Origin: Candidatus Sigynarchaeota archaeon
GTDB taxonomy: Archaea; Asgardarchaeota; Lokiarchaeia; Sigynarchaeales; Sigynarchaeaceae
Reading direction: 5' to 3'
NCBI GenBank assembly: GCA_030587525.1
Contig: JAUQYW010000782.1
Coordinates: 1 to 13,625 of the forward strand
DNA length: 13,625 nucleotides
Part shown: in pieces, positions 1-7,231 of the stretch
Layout: every line of letters begins with the position of its first letter
How positions within the stretch are numbered: the first letter of the stretch is position 1
Translations under genes and position numbers: made by a program
The notes under the pieces: model-generated
Databases searched by the model: none
The model's input: only the letters and a program-made list of their open reading frames with translations
Told to the model about the DNA's origin: nothing

Positions 1-1596
1 GATGCAAGTGGAAAAATCGTGATGCCTGGCGGTGTCGACATCCACAGCCACATCGCGGGCCCCAAGGTGAATGTTGGCCGGTTGTTCCGCCCCGAGGACC
101 ACGTGAAAGACCCCGTCGCCCGCACGAGCGCCACTCGTTCCGGAACGGGTTATTCAGTCCCGTCCACGTTTGTGACAGGTTATCGGTATGCCCAGATGGG
201 TTACACGACCGTCGTCGAGCCTGCAATGCCGCCGATCATGGCACGCCACACCCACGAGGAGTTTCACGACATCCCGATCATCGACAAAGCTTGCTTCCCG
301 CTGTTCGATAACAATTGGTTCGTTATGGAGCTGATCAAGAACAATGACCTCGATAGTCTGGCAGCGTATGTCTCCTGGCTCTTGAAGACCACGAAGGGAT
401 ACGCGGTCAAGATCGTGAATCCAGGCGGTGCGGAGATGTGGGCCTGGGGCAAGGCAGAATTCGGCCACCTCGATGACAAGGTGCTTCACTTCGACGTGAG
501 CCCGCGGGATATCATCACGAGCTTGTGCAAGGTGAATGAGAAACTCGGCCTGCCGCACACGATTCATGTCCACGGCAACAACCTTGGTCACCCCGGGAAC
601 TACGAGATCATGAAGGAAACGTTCGAGTGTGTCAAAGGCATCGAGCCAGCGAACGGGCGCAAGCCAGTCATGCACGTCACGCACTGCCAGTTCAATTCCT
701 ACATGGGTAAGGATATGAAGACATGGAGCGACTTCTCGTCCGGGGCCGAGCCGATCGCGGAATACTTGAACACGAATGACCACGTCACGATCGACGTTGG
801 CCAGGTCGTGCTCGGCGAGAATACGACGACCATGACCGCCGACAGCCCGTGGGAACACGCGCTCTATTTGCTCGGAGGAACCATGGCATGGGGTGTGAAG
901 CCCGGCGTTAAGTGGGTCAATGGCCACGCGGAAACCGAAGCCGGCACCGGCATCGTCCCGTACTTCTTCGACCCGAAGAGCAGCGTTAATGCCGTCCAGT
1001 GGGCCATCGGGATGGAGCTATTCCTCATGATCAAGGATCCCTTCAAGGTTTTTCTCACGACGGATAGCCCGAATGGCGGCCCCTTCACCAGGTATCCCGA
1101 AGTCATCGCGCTGCTCATGGACAATAAATACAGGGCGAGCAAGATGGCGGGCTATGCGCCCGCTGCAGGCGATCGGACGAAGCTCAAGGAGATCGCCAGG
1201 GAATACACGCTCGACGAGATCGCCGTCGTCACCCGAGCGGGCACGGCCAAGTCGCTCGGCATGAAGGACAAGGGGCACCTCGGGCTCGGCGCTGAGGGCT
1301 CGGTCGCCATCTACGACCTCAAGAAGGAGGGCAACGAGGGCAAGGATATAATCAAAGCGTTCGGGAATGCATTTTGCACCATCAAGGAAGGCCAGGTCGT
1401 CGTGAAGAATGGCAAGGTCGAGACATCAGTGCAAGGCTCGACGATCTGGACGGATGTAGAGACTCCACTTGAAAAGTACAAGGACTTGGTCGAAAAGGTC
1501 AGGAAGGAATGGATCGGCAGGTACACGGTGAGTTATAACAATTATCCCGTCTTCGACTCGTACGTCCCGAAGCAGAAAGTCGTTGTAATTGCTTGA
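1..1596 (+). CDS. fwdA: Formylmethanofuran dehydrogenase subunit A (zinc amidohydrolase subunit), 5'-truncated
   Basis: The reading frame is open from base 1 (first codon GAT) to TGA at 1594-1596, giving 531 visible residues. About 40 N-terminal residues lie outside the window if the full length is the usual 570 or so. FwdA/FmdA is the cytoplasmic amidohydrolase-fold subunit that condenses formate with methanofuran to formyl-methanofuran (or the reverse), using a binuclear metal site and formate tunnelled from the Mo/W subunit B. Visible site residues (counting from base 1) are the HSH pair in PGGVDIHSH (residues 15 and 17), the lysine of AVKIVNPGG (residue 137, codon 409-411) expected to be N-carboxylated, histidines in HVHGNN and HVTHC (about 189-191 and 225-228), and the aspartate of TTDSPNGG (about 355). 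No fwdB, C or D is visible, so partners must lie upstream or elsewhere. Near-full-length family match; the symbol could equally be fmdA (W versus Mo isoenzyme cannot be told from this subunit). Confidence 0.94.
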   Translation, partial: DASGKIVMPGGVDIHSHIAGPKVNVGRLFRPEDHVKDPVARTSATRSGTGYSVPSTFVTGYRYAQMGYTTVVEPAMPPIMARHTHEEFHDIPIIDKACFPLFDNNWFVMELIKNNDLDSLAAYVSWLLKTTKGYAVKIVNPGGAEMWAWGKAEFGHLDDKVLHFDVSPRDIITSLCKVNEKLGLPHTIHVHGNNLGHPGNYEIMKETFECVKGIEPANGRKPVMHVTHCQFNSYMGKDMKTWSDFSSGAEPIAEYLNTNDHVTIDVGQVVLGENTTTMTADSPWEHALYLLGGTMAWGVKPGVKWVNGHAETEAGTGIVPYFFDPKSSVNAVQWAIGMELFLMIKDPFKVFLTTDSPNGGPFTRYPEVIALLMDNKYRASKMAGYAPAAGDRTKLKEIAREYTLDEIAVVTRAGTAKSLGMKDKGHLGLGAEGSVAIYDLKKEGNEGKDIIKAFGNAFCTIKEGQVVVKNGKVETSVQGSTIWTDVETPLEKYKDLVEKVRKEWIGRYTVSYNNYPVFDSYVPKQKVVVIA

Positions 1597-1600
1597 AATC

Positions 1601-1660
1601 GCTCTTTATTTTTATTTTCATTGCTCATTTGTCTTGTCTTTTCATTTTTATGATACATTT
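1601..1660 (+). terminator. T-rich tract after fwdA, probable archaeal terminator
   Basis: Beginning five bases after the fwdA stop there is a strongly T-rich stretch with several runs of four or five T and no stable hairpin. Archaeal RNA polymerase commonly terminates at such U-tracts without a stem. The next gene has its own promoter-like element, which supports an end of transcription here. The rest of the gap to 1765 shows nothing convincing; a short hydrophobic frame through it looks like an artefact of the T-rich composition. Confidence 0.45.
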
Positions 1661-1765
1661 AGGCTTCATTGATAAATGGATTTTCCCATCCCGATACCAT
1701 GATGATTTCCACGCTCGAAGAAGCCGCGTTGGAGGGCGCATCGACATGTTTCAAGCGAAACCGAG

Positions 1766-1794
1766 TTCCAAATTCTGGAATAATGCTTATATAG
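1766..1794 (+). promoter_or_regulatory. TATA-like box with an adjacent 15-bp palindrome, upstream of the acyltransferase gene
   Basis: TTATATAG at 1787-1794 lies about 45 bases before the ATG at 1837, which would put transcription start near 1818 and leave a leader of about 20 bases. Directly upstream, 1766-1780 reads TTCCAAATTCTGGAA, a perfect inverted repeat (arms TTCCA/TGGAA around a 5-base spacer). This spot is next to where TFB would bind, so it could be an operator. The TATA call rests on sequence and position only. Confidence 0.45.
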
Positions 1795-1836
1795 TATAGC
1801 CGTATTATTCTCTCAATAAAATGTACGGGATGCAGC

Positions 1837-3108
1837 ATGGAAAGTAAAGTTATTCGAGAAACGACCAAAAACCCGGGTATCCGTGAAACCGCCCACAAGC
1901 CCGGACGAATCACGACCATCGATACGATGAAAGGATTCTCCATGATCATGATCTTTTATTGTCACTTCTCGTTCATCTGGAGAACTGGCGATTGGGTCTC
2001 GTTTATGAGGATACAATGGCTTCTGCTGGATTTCTTCGGGCCGGTGATGTTTATATCTATGTCGGTTCTCGGGACCATGTCCAGCAACTTGAATAGGGAG
2101 CCAGGGGAAAAGAAAGAAGCCTGGTCGCGGCGCAGCTTGCTGAAAATTTCCTTCCTCTTCATCATCGGGGAAATGATCAACGCCTATACCCTCGGTTCTA
2201 TCGGCATCTACCACGTGTTCGCGTGGAACATTGTGACCGCGATCGCCGTGTTCTCGCTCTTGATGCCCGCGATCCTGCAACTTAAACCCGCAATTCGGAT
2301 GGGGTTAATCGCGGTCATTGCGATCTTATATTTTCCCCTCTTGCAATTGACTCAATCGAGCATCAATGCTGCTGGCTTGGATGGCGATTCGGTGACGCCG
2401 GATGTCTTGCACGATCTCCCCACCATGTTCTATTATCTTTTTTTCCACCAGGGGATGGTAGCGCCGGTATTTCCGTGGTTGATCGTTCCCTTGGCCTCGT
2501 CGATAGTGTTCGAACCATTCTTTACTAAATTCAAGAATGCATCTCCCGGAGCCATCCGGTTTGAATTGAAGAAGATATGCTATGCCGGCATAGTGTTCAT
2601 TGCCGCTTCGATCGTGTCGGGCATGCAACTCTCGCCAGGCTTCGGCAGCACCATTATGCGCGAGTTGAACACGCCCAGTTCGTTTTACACGTGGCCATAT
2701 CCGCAAGGTGTTCCGATGTTCCTCATCCGGCACACGCCCCAGTACTTATTCTATAACCTCGGGATCGTGTGCGTCTTGTTTGCGGTCCTTGCGAATTGGC
2801 AACTCGTGAACCATCGAAAGATATCCGGGGAAGACAAGATCAATAACCTCGGCACGTTGTCGCTCACAGCGTTCGTGTTCAGCCACGTGTCATGGATCGT
2901 TCCATGGATAAAATTGGACGTGATATTGTTCTTCGTGGTCTTCGTGCCCTTGATCATCGCCATCGTGTACTTTTTTTGGTTGTGGACAAGGAAATGGAAA
3001 ATAAAGTTGACGTTGGAATGGTTCATGGGAGTTTACGTGAAGGTATTATCGAGGTGGCTCGAAAACCGGGAAATCACCAAGAAAGGTGAACGTTCCGGCG
3101 ATGCCTAG
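1837..3108 (+). CDS. Multi-pass membrane acyltransferase, DUF1624/heparan-alpha-glucosaminide N-acetyltransferase (HGSNAT)-like
   Basis: A 423-residue integral membrane protein with roughly ten hydrophobic segments and a positively charged, soluble N-terminus (residues 1-25). After GRITTIDTMKG comes the first membrane helix with a histidine at residue 43 (YCHFSF). This layout (Arg-x-x-x-Ile-Asp-x-x-Lys/Arg-Gly, then a membrane His) is typical of DUF1624/HGSNAT-type proteins, where the His carries or activates the acyl group. The segment FFGPVMFISMSVLG (about 66-79) and the HQGMVAPVFPWLI motif (about 204-216) also match that family's conserved blocks. Family members move acyl groups from cytosolic acyl-CoA to sugars or other acceptors across the membrane; the substrate here cannot be read from sequence. 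A C-terminal basic tail follows the last helix. The ATG at 1837 is the first start after the in-frame stop at 1792-1794; no strong ribosome site is seen. It is separated from both neighbours by promoter-like gaps, so it is probably a single-gene unit. It could instead be a related acyltransferase-3 family protein. Confidence 0.65.
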   Translation: MESKVIRETTKNPGIRETAHKPGRITTIDTMKGFSMIMIFYCHFSFIWRTGDWVSFMRIQWLLLDFFGPVMFISMSVLGTMSSNLNREPGEKKEAWSRRSLLKISFLFIIGEMINAYTLGSIGIYHVFAWNIVTAIAVFSLLMPAILQLKPAIRMGLIAVIAILYFPLLQLTQSSINAAGLDGDSVTPDVLHDLPTMFYYLFFHQGMVAPVFPWLIVPLASSIVFEPFFTKFKNASPGAIRFELKKICYAGIVFIAASIVSGMQLSPGFGSTIMRELNTPSSFYTWPYPQGVPMFLIRHTPQYLFYNLGIVCVLFAVLANWQLVNHRKISGEDKINNLGTLSLTAFVFSHVSWIVPWIKLDVILFFVVFVPLIIAIVYFFWLWTRKWKIKLTLEWFMGVYVKVLSRWLENREITKKGERSGDA

Positions 3109-3119
3109 GTCATAAAAGT

Positions 3120-3134
3120 CAAGCATCGAGCTTG
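3120..3134 (+). repeat. Small inverted repeat after the acyltransferase gene
   Basis: CAAGC at 3120-3124 and GCTTG at 3130-3134 form 5-bp arms around a 5-base loop, 11 bases after the stop codon. There is no T-run behind it. It may be a weak 3' end hairpin or chance. Confidence 0.2.
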
Positions 3135-3171
3135 CCTGGACAGAATACCATGCAAGGGAGGGGGGCAATCA

Positions 3172-3191
3172 TTCTCTTTTTTGAAAGAGAA
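3172..3191 (+). repeat. Perfect 8-bp-arm inverted repeat upstream of hdrC
   Basis: TTCTCTTT (3172-3179) and AAAGAGAA (3184-3191) flank the 4-base loop TTTG. The T6 run at 3177-3182 falls inside it. It could end transcription from the acyltransferase gene, or act as an operator, since it abuts the TATA-like box of the hdr operon. A G-rich run (3155-3165) lies just before it. Confidence 0.45.
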
Positions 3192-3194
3192 GGC

Positions 3195-3206
3195 TATTAA
3201 AATTTA
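3195..3206 (+). promoter_or_regulatory. TATA-like box for the hdrCBA operon
   Basis: The A/T stretch TATTAAAATTTAG (3195-3207) is the best TATA candidate in the 163-base gap before hdrC. It predicts a start near 3225-3230 and a leader of about 45 bases before the ATG at 3272. The inverted repeat at 3172-3191 sits immediately upstream, where a regulator could block or assist TFB/TBP. Confidence 0.4.
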
Positions 3207-3271
3207 GAATCTTATTTTCTTCTAAAGGACCTAGGGTATGATCAAGGAAAACCAAGAGGCACGTCAAGATC

Positions 3272-3934
3272 ATGTCCATAAAACGAGAAACAATAAAGAA
3301 AATTGACCACAAGCTGGTCGAGGAAGTTGTCGAAGACGAGTTATTAGAACGCTTCAAATCTTGCTATCAATGTGGCACGTGCAGCGGCGGTTGTCCCTCT
3401 GGACGAAGGACGGCGATGCGAACCCGTGAGCTCATCCGGCAAGGCCTTGCCGGGCTCACGGACGAGTTGCTTTCATCGGACCTTCTCTGGCTGTGCTCGA
3501 CTTGCTACACGTGTGCTGAACGATGCCCCCGCGATGTTCCAAGCACCGATATCATCCTCAAGCTGCGCAATATTGCCGCGCACAGGGGCTTGATGCGTGG
3601 GCCGCACGTGGCGGTGTGTAAGAACCTGTTCAACACGGGACACGGGGTTCCCATCGGTGGTGAACCGTGGCTCACGTTCCGCAAAACGCTCAAGCTATCC
3701 CCCCTTCCACCGACGGTTCATTCCTTCCCCGAAGCACTCAAGGAAGTCCAGACCATCGTTAAGGAAACTGGATTTGAGCAGTTGATCACGCAAGGTGAGG
3801 CCGTGCAAAAGGAAATGATCAAGAAGGAGCAGGAGATGACCCCGCAAAAGATCAAGGCACTCGAGGACCAGCTGCAGAAGCTCAAAGCAGATGCTGAAAA
3901 AGCTAAGAAAGCACAAGAGGCGCCGAAAAAATGA
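3272..3934 (+). CDS. hdrC: CoB-CoM heterodisulfide reductase subunit C (HdrC-like), with C-terminal coiled-coil extension
   Basis: A 220-residue iron-sulfur protein of the HdrABC complex that carries electrons from HdrA to HdrB in the cytoplasm. Two CX2CX2CX3CP motifs are clear: C31, C34, C37, C41 and C75, C78, C81, C85, enough for two [4Fe-4S] clusters in the usual 9-Fe ferredoxin-like fold. Residues 1-25 are a charged helix. After about residue 172 the chain becomes a Lys/Glu/Gln-rich helix, probably coiled coil, ending in EAPKK; canonical HdrC proteins are nearer 185 residues, so this tail looks like an addition. ATG 3272 is the first start after the in-frame TGA at 3239; AAGAGG at 3254-3259 is a distant ribosome site (12-base spacing). 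The stop overlaps the hdrB start by 4 bp, implying translational coupling. In organisms that lack CoM and CoB the disulfide substrate of such complexes is unknown. Confidence 0.92.
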   Translation: MSIKRETIKKIDHKLVEEVVEDELLERFKSCYQCGTCSGGCPSGRRTAMRTRELIRQGLAGLTDELLSSDLLWLCSTCYTCAERCPRDVPSTDIILKLRNIAAHRGLMRGPHVAVCKNLFNTGHGVPIGGEPWLTFRKTLKLSPLPPTVHSFPEALKEVQTIVKETGFEQLITQGEAVQKEMIKKEQEMTPQKIKALEDQLQKLKADAEKAKKAQEAPKK

Positions 3935-4875
3935 CCGTTGCATCCAACATCAATCGCGATTATGACCTGTTTCTCGGCTGCGTCGGTCCGAACCGGTTCC
4001 CGCAGATCGAGGCGGCCACGATGCGCGTGTTCGAGAAGCTGGACATCAAGCTCCACGATATGAATGGAGCCTCGTGTTGCCCCGCTCCAGGCGTCTTCCG
4101 CTCGTTTGATATCCCGACTTGGCTCGCGTTGGCAGCACGCAACATCACGATCGCCGAGCTAGACAAGAGAGACGTTGCCGTCATGTGTAATGGTTGTTTC
4201 GGCACGCTGCTCGAAGCCAACCACATCATGAGGACAGAACCGGACAAGCGAGATGCCACGAACGAGGTCCTGGCGAAGGTAAAACGCGAATTCCAGGGCA
4301 CGGTCAAGATCCGTCACATCATCGATATCTTGTACAACGACGTGGGCGTCCAGGCTCTCGCGGATCGAGTCGTCAACCCGCTGCGCGGCATCAAGGCTGC
4401 CGTGCACTATGGCTGCCACTTGTTAAAACCAACCGCGACTCGGCCATGGGGAAAGAACGAGCGCCCGCGGTTCCTCGACGAGCTCGTCGAGGCAACGGGT
4501 GCCGACAGCGTGGATTACCGCGACAAATACATGTGCTGCGGTGCAGGGGGTGGAGTCCGTTCTGTCGTGAAGGACATCTCGCTTGATTTCACGAGGGAAA
4601 AACTCCAGAATATGAAGGAAGCGGGCGTTGATTGCGTCATCGATGCATGCCCCTTCTGCCACTTGCAGTTCGATCTTGGCCAGACCGAGATCAAGCAAAT
4701 CTTTGGCATCGAGTTTAACATCCCGGTCATCTATTACACGCAGCTGCTCGCGCTGTCGTGGGGCATAAGTCCTTACGACATCGGGCTACTTCCGACCGCC
4801 GATAAACCAGCGGGAACGCCGCCCTACATTTCGACCAAGCCATTCATGGACAAAGTCTTGGCGAACATGAAATGA
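3931..4875 (+). CDS. hdrB: CoB-CoM heterodisulfide reductase subunit B (HdrB-like)
   Basis: A 314-residue protein with two complete CCG domains (pattern C...CC...CXXC): C17, C49-C50, C86, C89 and C162, C202-C203, C240, C243. In the structurally known methanogen enzyme these residues bind two non-cubane [4Fe-4S] clusters that split the CoM-S-S-CoB disulfide; all ten ligands are present here, so the active site looks intact. Length is close to the usual 290-300, with a slightly longer C-terminus (about 285-314) of no recognised motif. The ATG at 3931 overlaps the hdrC stop (ATGA), with AGAGG at 3916-3920 as ribosome site. It precedes hdrA by 18 bp. Related CCG proteins exist in other redox complexes (glycolate and lactate oxidases, sulfate reducers), but the hdrC-hdrB-hdrA order supports the Hdr call. 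Confidence 0.93.
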   Translation: MTVASNINRDYDLFLGCVGPNRFPQIEAATMRVFEKLDIKLHDMNGASCCPAPGVFRSFDIPTWLALAARNITIAELDKRDVAVMCNGCFGTLLEANHIMRTEPDKRDATNEVLAKVKREFQGTVKIRHIIDILYNDVGVQALADRVVNPLRGIKAAVHYGCHLLKPTATRPWGKNERPRFLDELVEATGADSVDYRDKYMCCGAGGGVRSVVKDISLDFTREKLQNMKEAGVDCVIDACPFCHLQFDLGQTEIKQIFGIEFNIPVIYYTQLLALSWGISPYDIGLLPTADKPAGTPPYISTKPFMDKVLANMK

Positions 4876-4893
4876 TCACGAGGCTGACATGAA

Positions 4894-6912
4894 ATGGAAA
4901 ATGAAAAAGAGAAGACAGGTCCCGTCCAAGGCGCCGGCGCGCCGGGCGAGGAACCGAAGATAGGCGTGTATCTCTGCCATTGCGGGGTCAACATCGCGGG
5001 CGTGATCAGCATGGACAAGCTCGATGCATACGCCAAGACCCTTCCCAACGTGGTGAAGGTGGTGCAGTACAAGTTCATGTGCAGTGATCTCGGGCAGAAC
5101 CTCATCAAGGATGATATCAAGAACGGCGTGGTCAACCGGGTCATCGTTGCCGCGTGCTCGCCACGTATGCACGAGCCCACGTTCCGGAAAACATTGCGAT
5201 CAGCAGGCATGAACCAGTTCTTGTTCGAGCAAGCAAACATCCGCGAGCACAACACGTGGGTGCATATGCGGCAGCCGGAAAAGGCACTGGAAGTCGCCAA
5301 GGACCACGTGCGGATTGCCGTGGCGAAGGCCTCGAACCTGGAGCCCCTCGATGTCATGAAGGTCAAGGTGGCACCCGTGGCACTGGTCATCGGTGCCGGC
5401 GTCGCGGGCATCAACGTGGCCAAGGACCTGGCCAACCAGAATTTCCAGGTGCACCTTGTCGAGAAAACCCCGACGATCGGTGGCCACATGGCCCAGCTCG
5501 ACAAGACGTTCCCGACCATGGACTGCTCGGCGTGCATCATAACGCCAGAGATGTCCGCCGTCGGCCAGCACCCGAAGATCAACATCATCAATTATGCCGA
5601 GGTCACCGACATCACGGGCTACGTGGGAAATTTCCACGTGACCATCAATAAGAAACCGCATTACGTGGACCAGTCCAAGTGTAATTCATGCGGTGGTTGC
5701 GTCGATGTCTGTCCCGTCATCACCGAGAACGAGTTCGACGAGGGCATGAAGGACCGCAAGGCCATTTACATCCCGTTTCCGCAGGCAATCCCGAACAAGT
5801 ACACGATCGACATGGACCATTGCATCCAGTGCGGCCTCTGCAAGGAAGTATGCGAACCTCATGCTATCGATTTTGACGACAAGCCCAAGAAGATAGAGCT
5901 CGATGTCGGCACGATCATCGCATCAACGGGATTCGATGCTTACGACCCGACCGATTATACGCCCTATGGGTTTGGCCGGTTCGAGAACGTGATCACGGGC
6001 TTGCAGATGGAACGCGAGCTTTCCTCGTTCGGGCCCACCATGGGCAAGCCAGTGCGCCCGTCCGATGGCAAAGCGCCGCATAGCATGGCTTTCATCCAGT
6101 GCGTCGGGAGCAGGAATTGCCAGGTCGGCATGCACCCCTACTGCAGCCGCGTTTGCTGCATGTACGCCATGAAGCAAGCTCGCCAGTACAAGGAAAAGCA
6201 CCCCGAAGCCGAGATTTACATGCTGTACATGGACATACGGGCTTTTGGCAAGGGTTACGAGGAATTTTACGAGATCGCGAGCCGTGAATATGAGATCCAG
6301 TTCATCCGTGGCCGTGCGTCCGAGATCTACGAGAATCCCGCCAACAAGAACGTGATCATCCGGGCTGAGGACACGCTGCTCAAGCGCCCCGTGGAGATCG
6401 AGGTGGAAATGGTCGTGCTCTCGGTCGGGCTCGAACCGCGCGAGGATGTCCAGACGATCAGCCGCATGCTCGGCGTGGCGCAGACCGGCGATGGTTTCCT
6501 CATGGAAGCGCACCCGAAACTTCGGCCCGTCGATACGCTGTCCGATGGCATTTTCATCGCCGGCTGCGTTCAGGGGCCAAAAGACATCCCGGACGCGGTC
6601 GCGCAGGCCAAGGGAGCAGCAAGCGCTGCAGCATCCTTGATGGCGCGTGGCGAGGTGGAGATCGAGCCTTACTTCAGCGTCATCAACAACGGGCTCTGCT
6701 CAAAGTGCCTCAGCTGCATCGATCTGTGCCCGTACGGGGCCATTAGCTTCGAGAAATTGGAGCACGAGGTCAAGATCAACGAGGCACTATGCAAGGGCTG
6801 CGGGACATGCGCGGCAGCGTGCCCGTGCAGCGCAATCTCGCAGAATCACTTCCGCGAGCGCCAGATCTTCGCAATGATCGACACGGCCATCCCCGTTGCT
6901 AATGGAAAATAA
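4894..6912 (+). CDS. hdrA: Heterodisulfide reductase subunit A (electron-bifurcating flavoprotein, HdrA-like)
   Basis: A 672-residue protein, close to the 650-660 usual for HdrA, the FAD subunit that bifurcates electrons between ferredoxin and the HdrB disulfide site. Seen in order: an N-terminal domain with CHCG (C28, C30) plus C63 and C88; a Rossmann FAD motif VIGAGVAG (about 165-172); DCSAC (C211, C214); an inserted ferredoxin domain with C263, C266, C269, C273 and C310, C313, C316, C320; a cysteine group C403, C409, C417, C421, C422 in the thioredoxin-reductase-like part, matching the unusual HdrA cluster; a second NAD/FAD-type region ending FIAGCVQGPKDIPDAVAQAKGAA; and a C-terminal ferredoxin domain with C602, C605, C608, C612 and C633, C636, C639, C643. 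No selenocysteine is needed and no MvhD fusion is present. The ATG at 4894 follows a weak GAGG (4880-4883); another ATG at 4889 is out of frame. Confidence 0.95.
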   Translation: MENEKEKTGPVQGAGAPGEEPKIGVYLCHCGVNIAGVISMDKLDAYAKTLPNVVKVVQYKFMCSDLGQNLIKDDIKNGVVNRVIVAACSPRMHEPTFRKTLRSAGMNQFLFEQANIREHNTWVHMRQPEKALEVAKDHVRIAVAKASNLEPLDVMKVKVAPVALVIGAGVAGINVAKDLANQNFQVHLVEKTPTIGGHMAQLDKTFPTMDCSACIITPEMSAVGQHPKINIINYAEVTDITGYVGNFHVTINKKPHYVDQSKCNSCGGCVDVCPVITENEFDEGMKDRKAIYIPFPQAIPNKYTIDMDHCIQCGLCKEVCEPHAIDFDDKPKKIELDVGTIIASTGFDAYDPTDYTPYGFGRFENVITGLQMERELSSFGPTMGKPVRPSDGKAPHSMAFIQCVGSRNCQVGMHPYCSRVCCMYAMKQARQYKEKHPEAEIYMLYMDIRAFGKGYEEFYEIASREYEIQFIRGRASEIYENPANKNVIIRAEDTLLKRPVEIEVEMVVLSVGLEPREDVQTISRMLGVAQTGDGFLMEAHPKLRPVDTLSDGIFIAGCVQGPKDIPDAVAQAKGAASAAASLMARGEVEIEPYFSVINNGLCSKCLSCIDLCPYGAISFEKLEHEVKINEALCKGCGTCAAACPCSAISQNHFRERQIFAMIDTAIPVANGK

Positions 6913-6933
6913 GGATCGAGTATATCCAACTTT

Positions 6934-6970
6934 ATTCATTTCTTGTTTTTTTCGTCATCCTTTCTTTTTG
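6934..6970 (+). terminator. T-tract terminator after hdrA
   Basis: About 25 bases past the hdrA stop there is a run of T-rich sequence including T7 at 6946-6952 and T5 at 6965-6969, without a clear hairpin. This matches the archaeal U-tract type and suggests that the hdrCBA transcript ends here rather than running into the next gene. Confidence 0.5.
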
Positions 6971-7051
6971 CTATTAAATAGAGCGTTTTGTTGAATAGTT
7001 GTCCCACAAGACGAATAGTTTGAATTTAAAAAAAAAATTGAAATGATTCTG

Positions 7052-7067
7052 AATATAAAAAATATAT
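7052..7067 (+). promoter_or_regulatory. Candidate TATA box upstream of the winged-helix gene
   Basis: The strongly A/T stretch AATATAAAAAATATAT is the best TATA match in this gap. It predicts transcription start near 7080 and a leader of about 150 bases. A second weaker candidate, TTTAATAT at 7146-7153, would give a leader nearer 55-60 bases. I cannot tell which is used. Confidence 0.35.
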
Positions 7068-7110
7068 GACGTTTAGGTGTTATGTCGCTTCTTAACTAAA
7101 TATCGCATGG

Positions 7111-7135
7111 TTGGAAAATGTCAGTCATTTTTCAA
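7111..7135 (+). repeat. 10-bp-arm inverted repeat in the leader or promoter of the winged-helix gene
   Basis: TTGGAAAATG (7111-7120) and CATTTTTCAA (7126-7135) are inverted with one mismatch, which would be a G-U pair in RNA, around the loop TCAGT. It could be an operator or a leader hairpin. It lies between the two outer GAATAGTT copies. Confidence 0.4.
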
Positions 7136-7167
7136 GGAAATATCATTTAATATGTTTGAATAGTTGA

Positions 7168-7177
7168 TTAAGCTTAA
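7168..7177 (+). promoter_or_regulatory. 10-bp perfect palindrome
   Basis: TTAAGCTTAA starts two bases after the third GAATAGTT copy and 55 bases before the ATG of the winged-helix gene. It could be a dimeric operator near transcription start from the 7146-7153 TATA candidate. From 7178 to 7218 I see nothing further; the ribosome site GAAGG is at 7219-7223. Confidence 0.3.
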
Positions 7178-7231
7178 GTGTCGATGAAACGTTACTATTC
7201 CTATCGGATTTGAACTTTGAAGGTTCCGCTG

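Larger units (their letters stand above)
6990..7166 (+). repeat. Three copies of a GAATAGTT element upstream of the winged-helix gene
   Basis: TTGAATAGTTG occurs exactly at 6991-7001 and 7156-7166; a close copy, CGAATAGTTTG, lies at 7012-7022. All three are in the same orientation within 180 bases of non-coding DNA. They could be binding sites for a regulator, possibly the winged-helix protein encoded just downstream. The AT-rich background raises the chance of coincidence, but an exact 11-base repeat is notable. Confidence 0.45.

Noticed and set aside
154..927. Long minus-strand open frame opposite fwdA (and similar ones opposite hdrB and hdrA)
   Set aside because: These mirror GC-rich coding sequence; the + strand proteins are conserved and recognised, and the opposite products resemble nothing.
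1593..1799. Small hydrophobic 68-residue frame after fwdA
   Set aside because: It starts on a TTG overlapping the fwdA stop, is driven by T-rich composition and has no ribosome site.
5508..5570. Possible selenocysteine or recoding in hdrA near DCSAC
   Set aside because: The frame is read through by ordinary Cys codons (TGC) with no in-frame TGA, so no recoding is needed.
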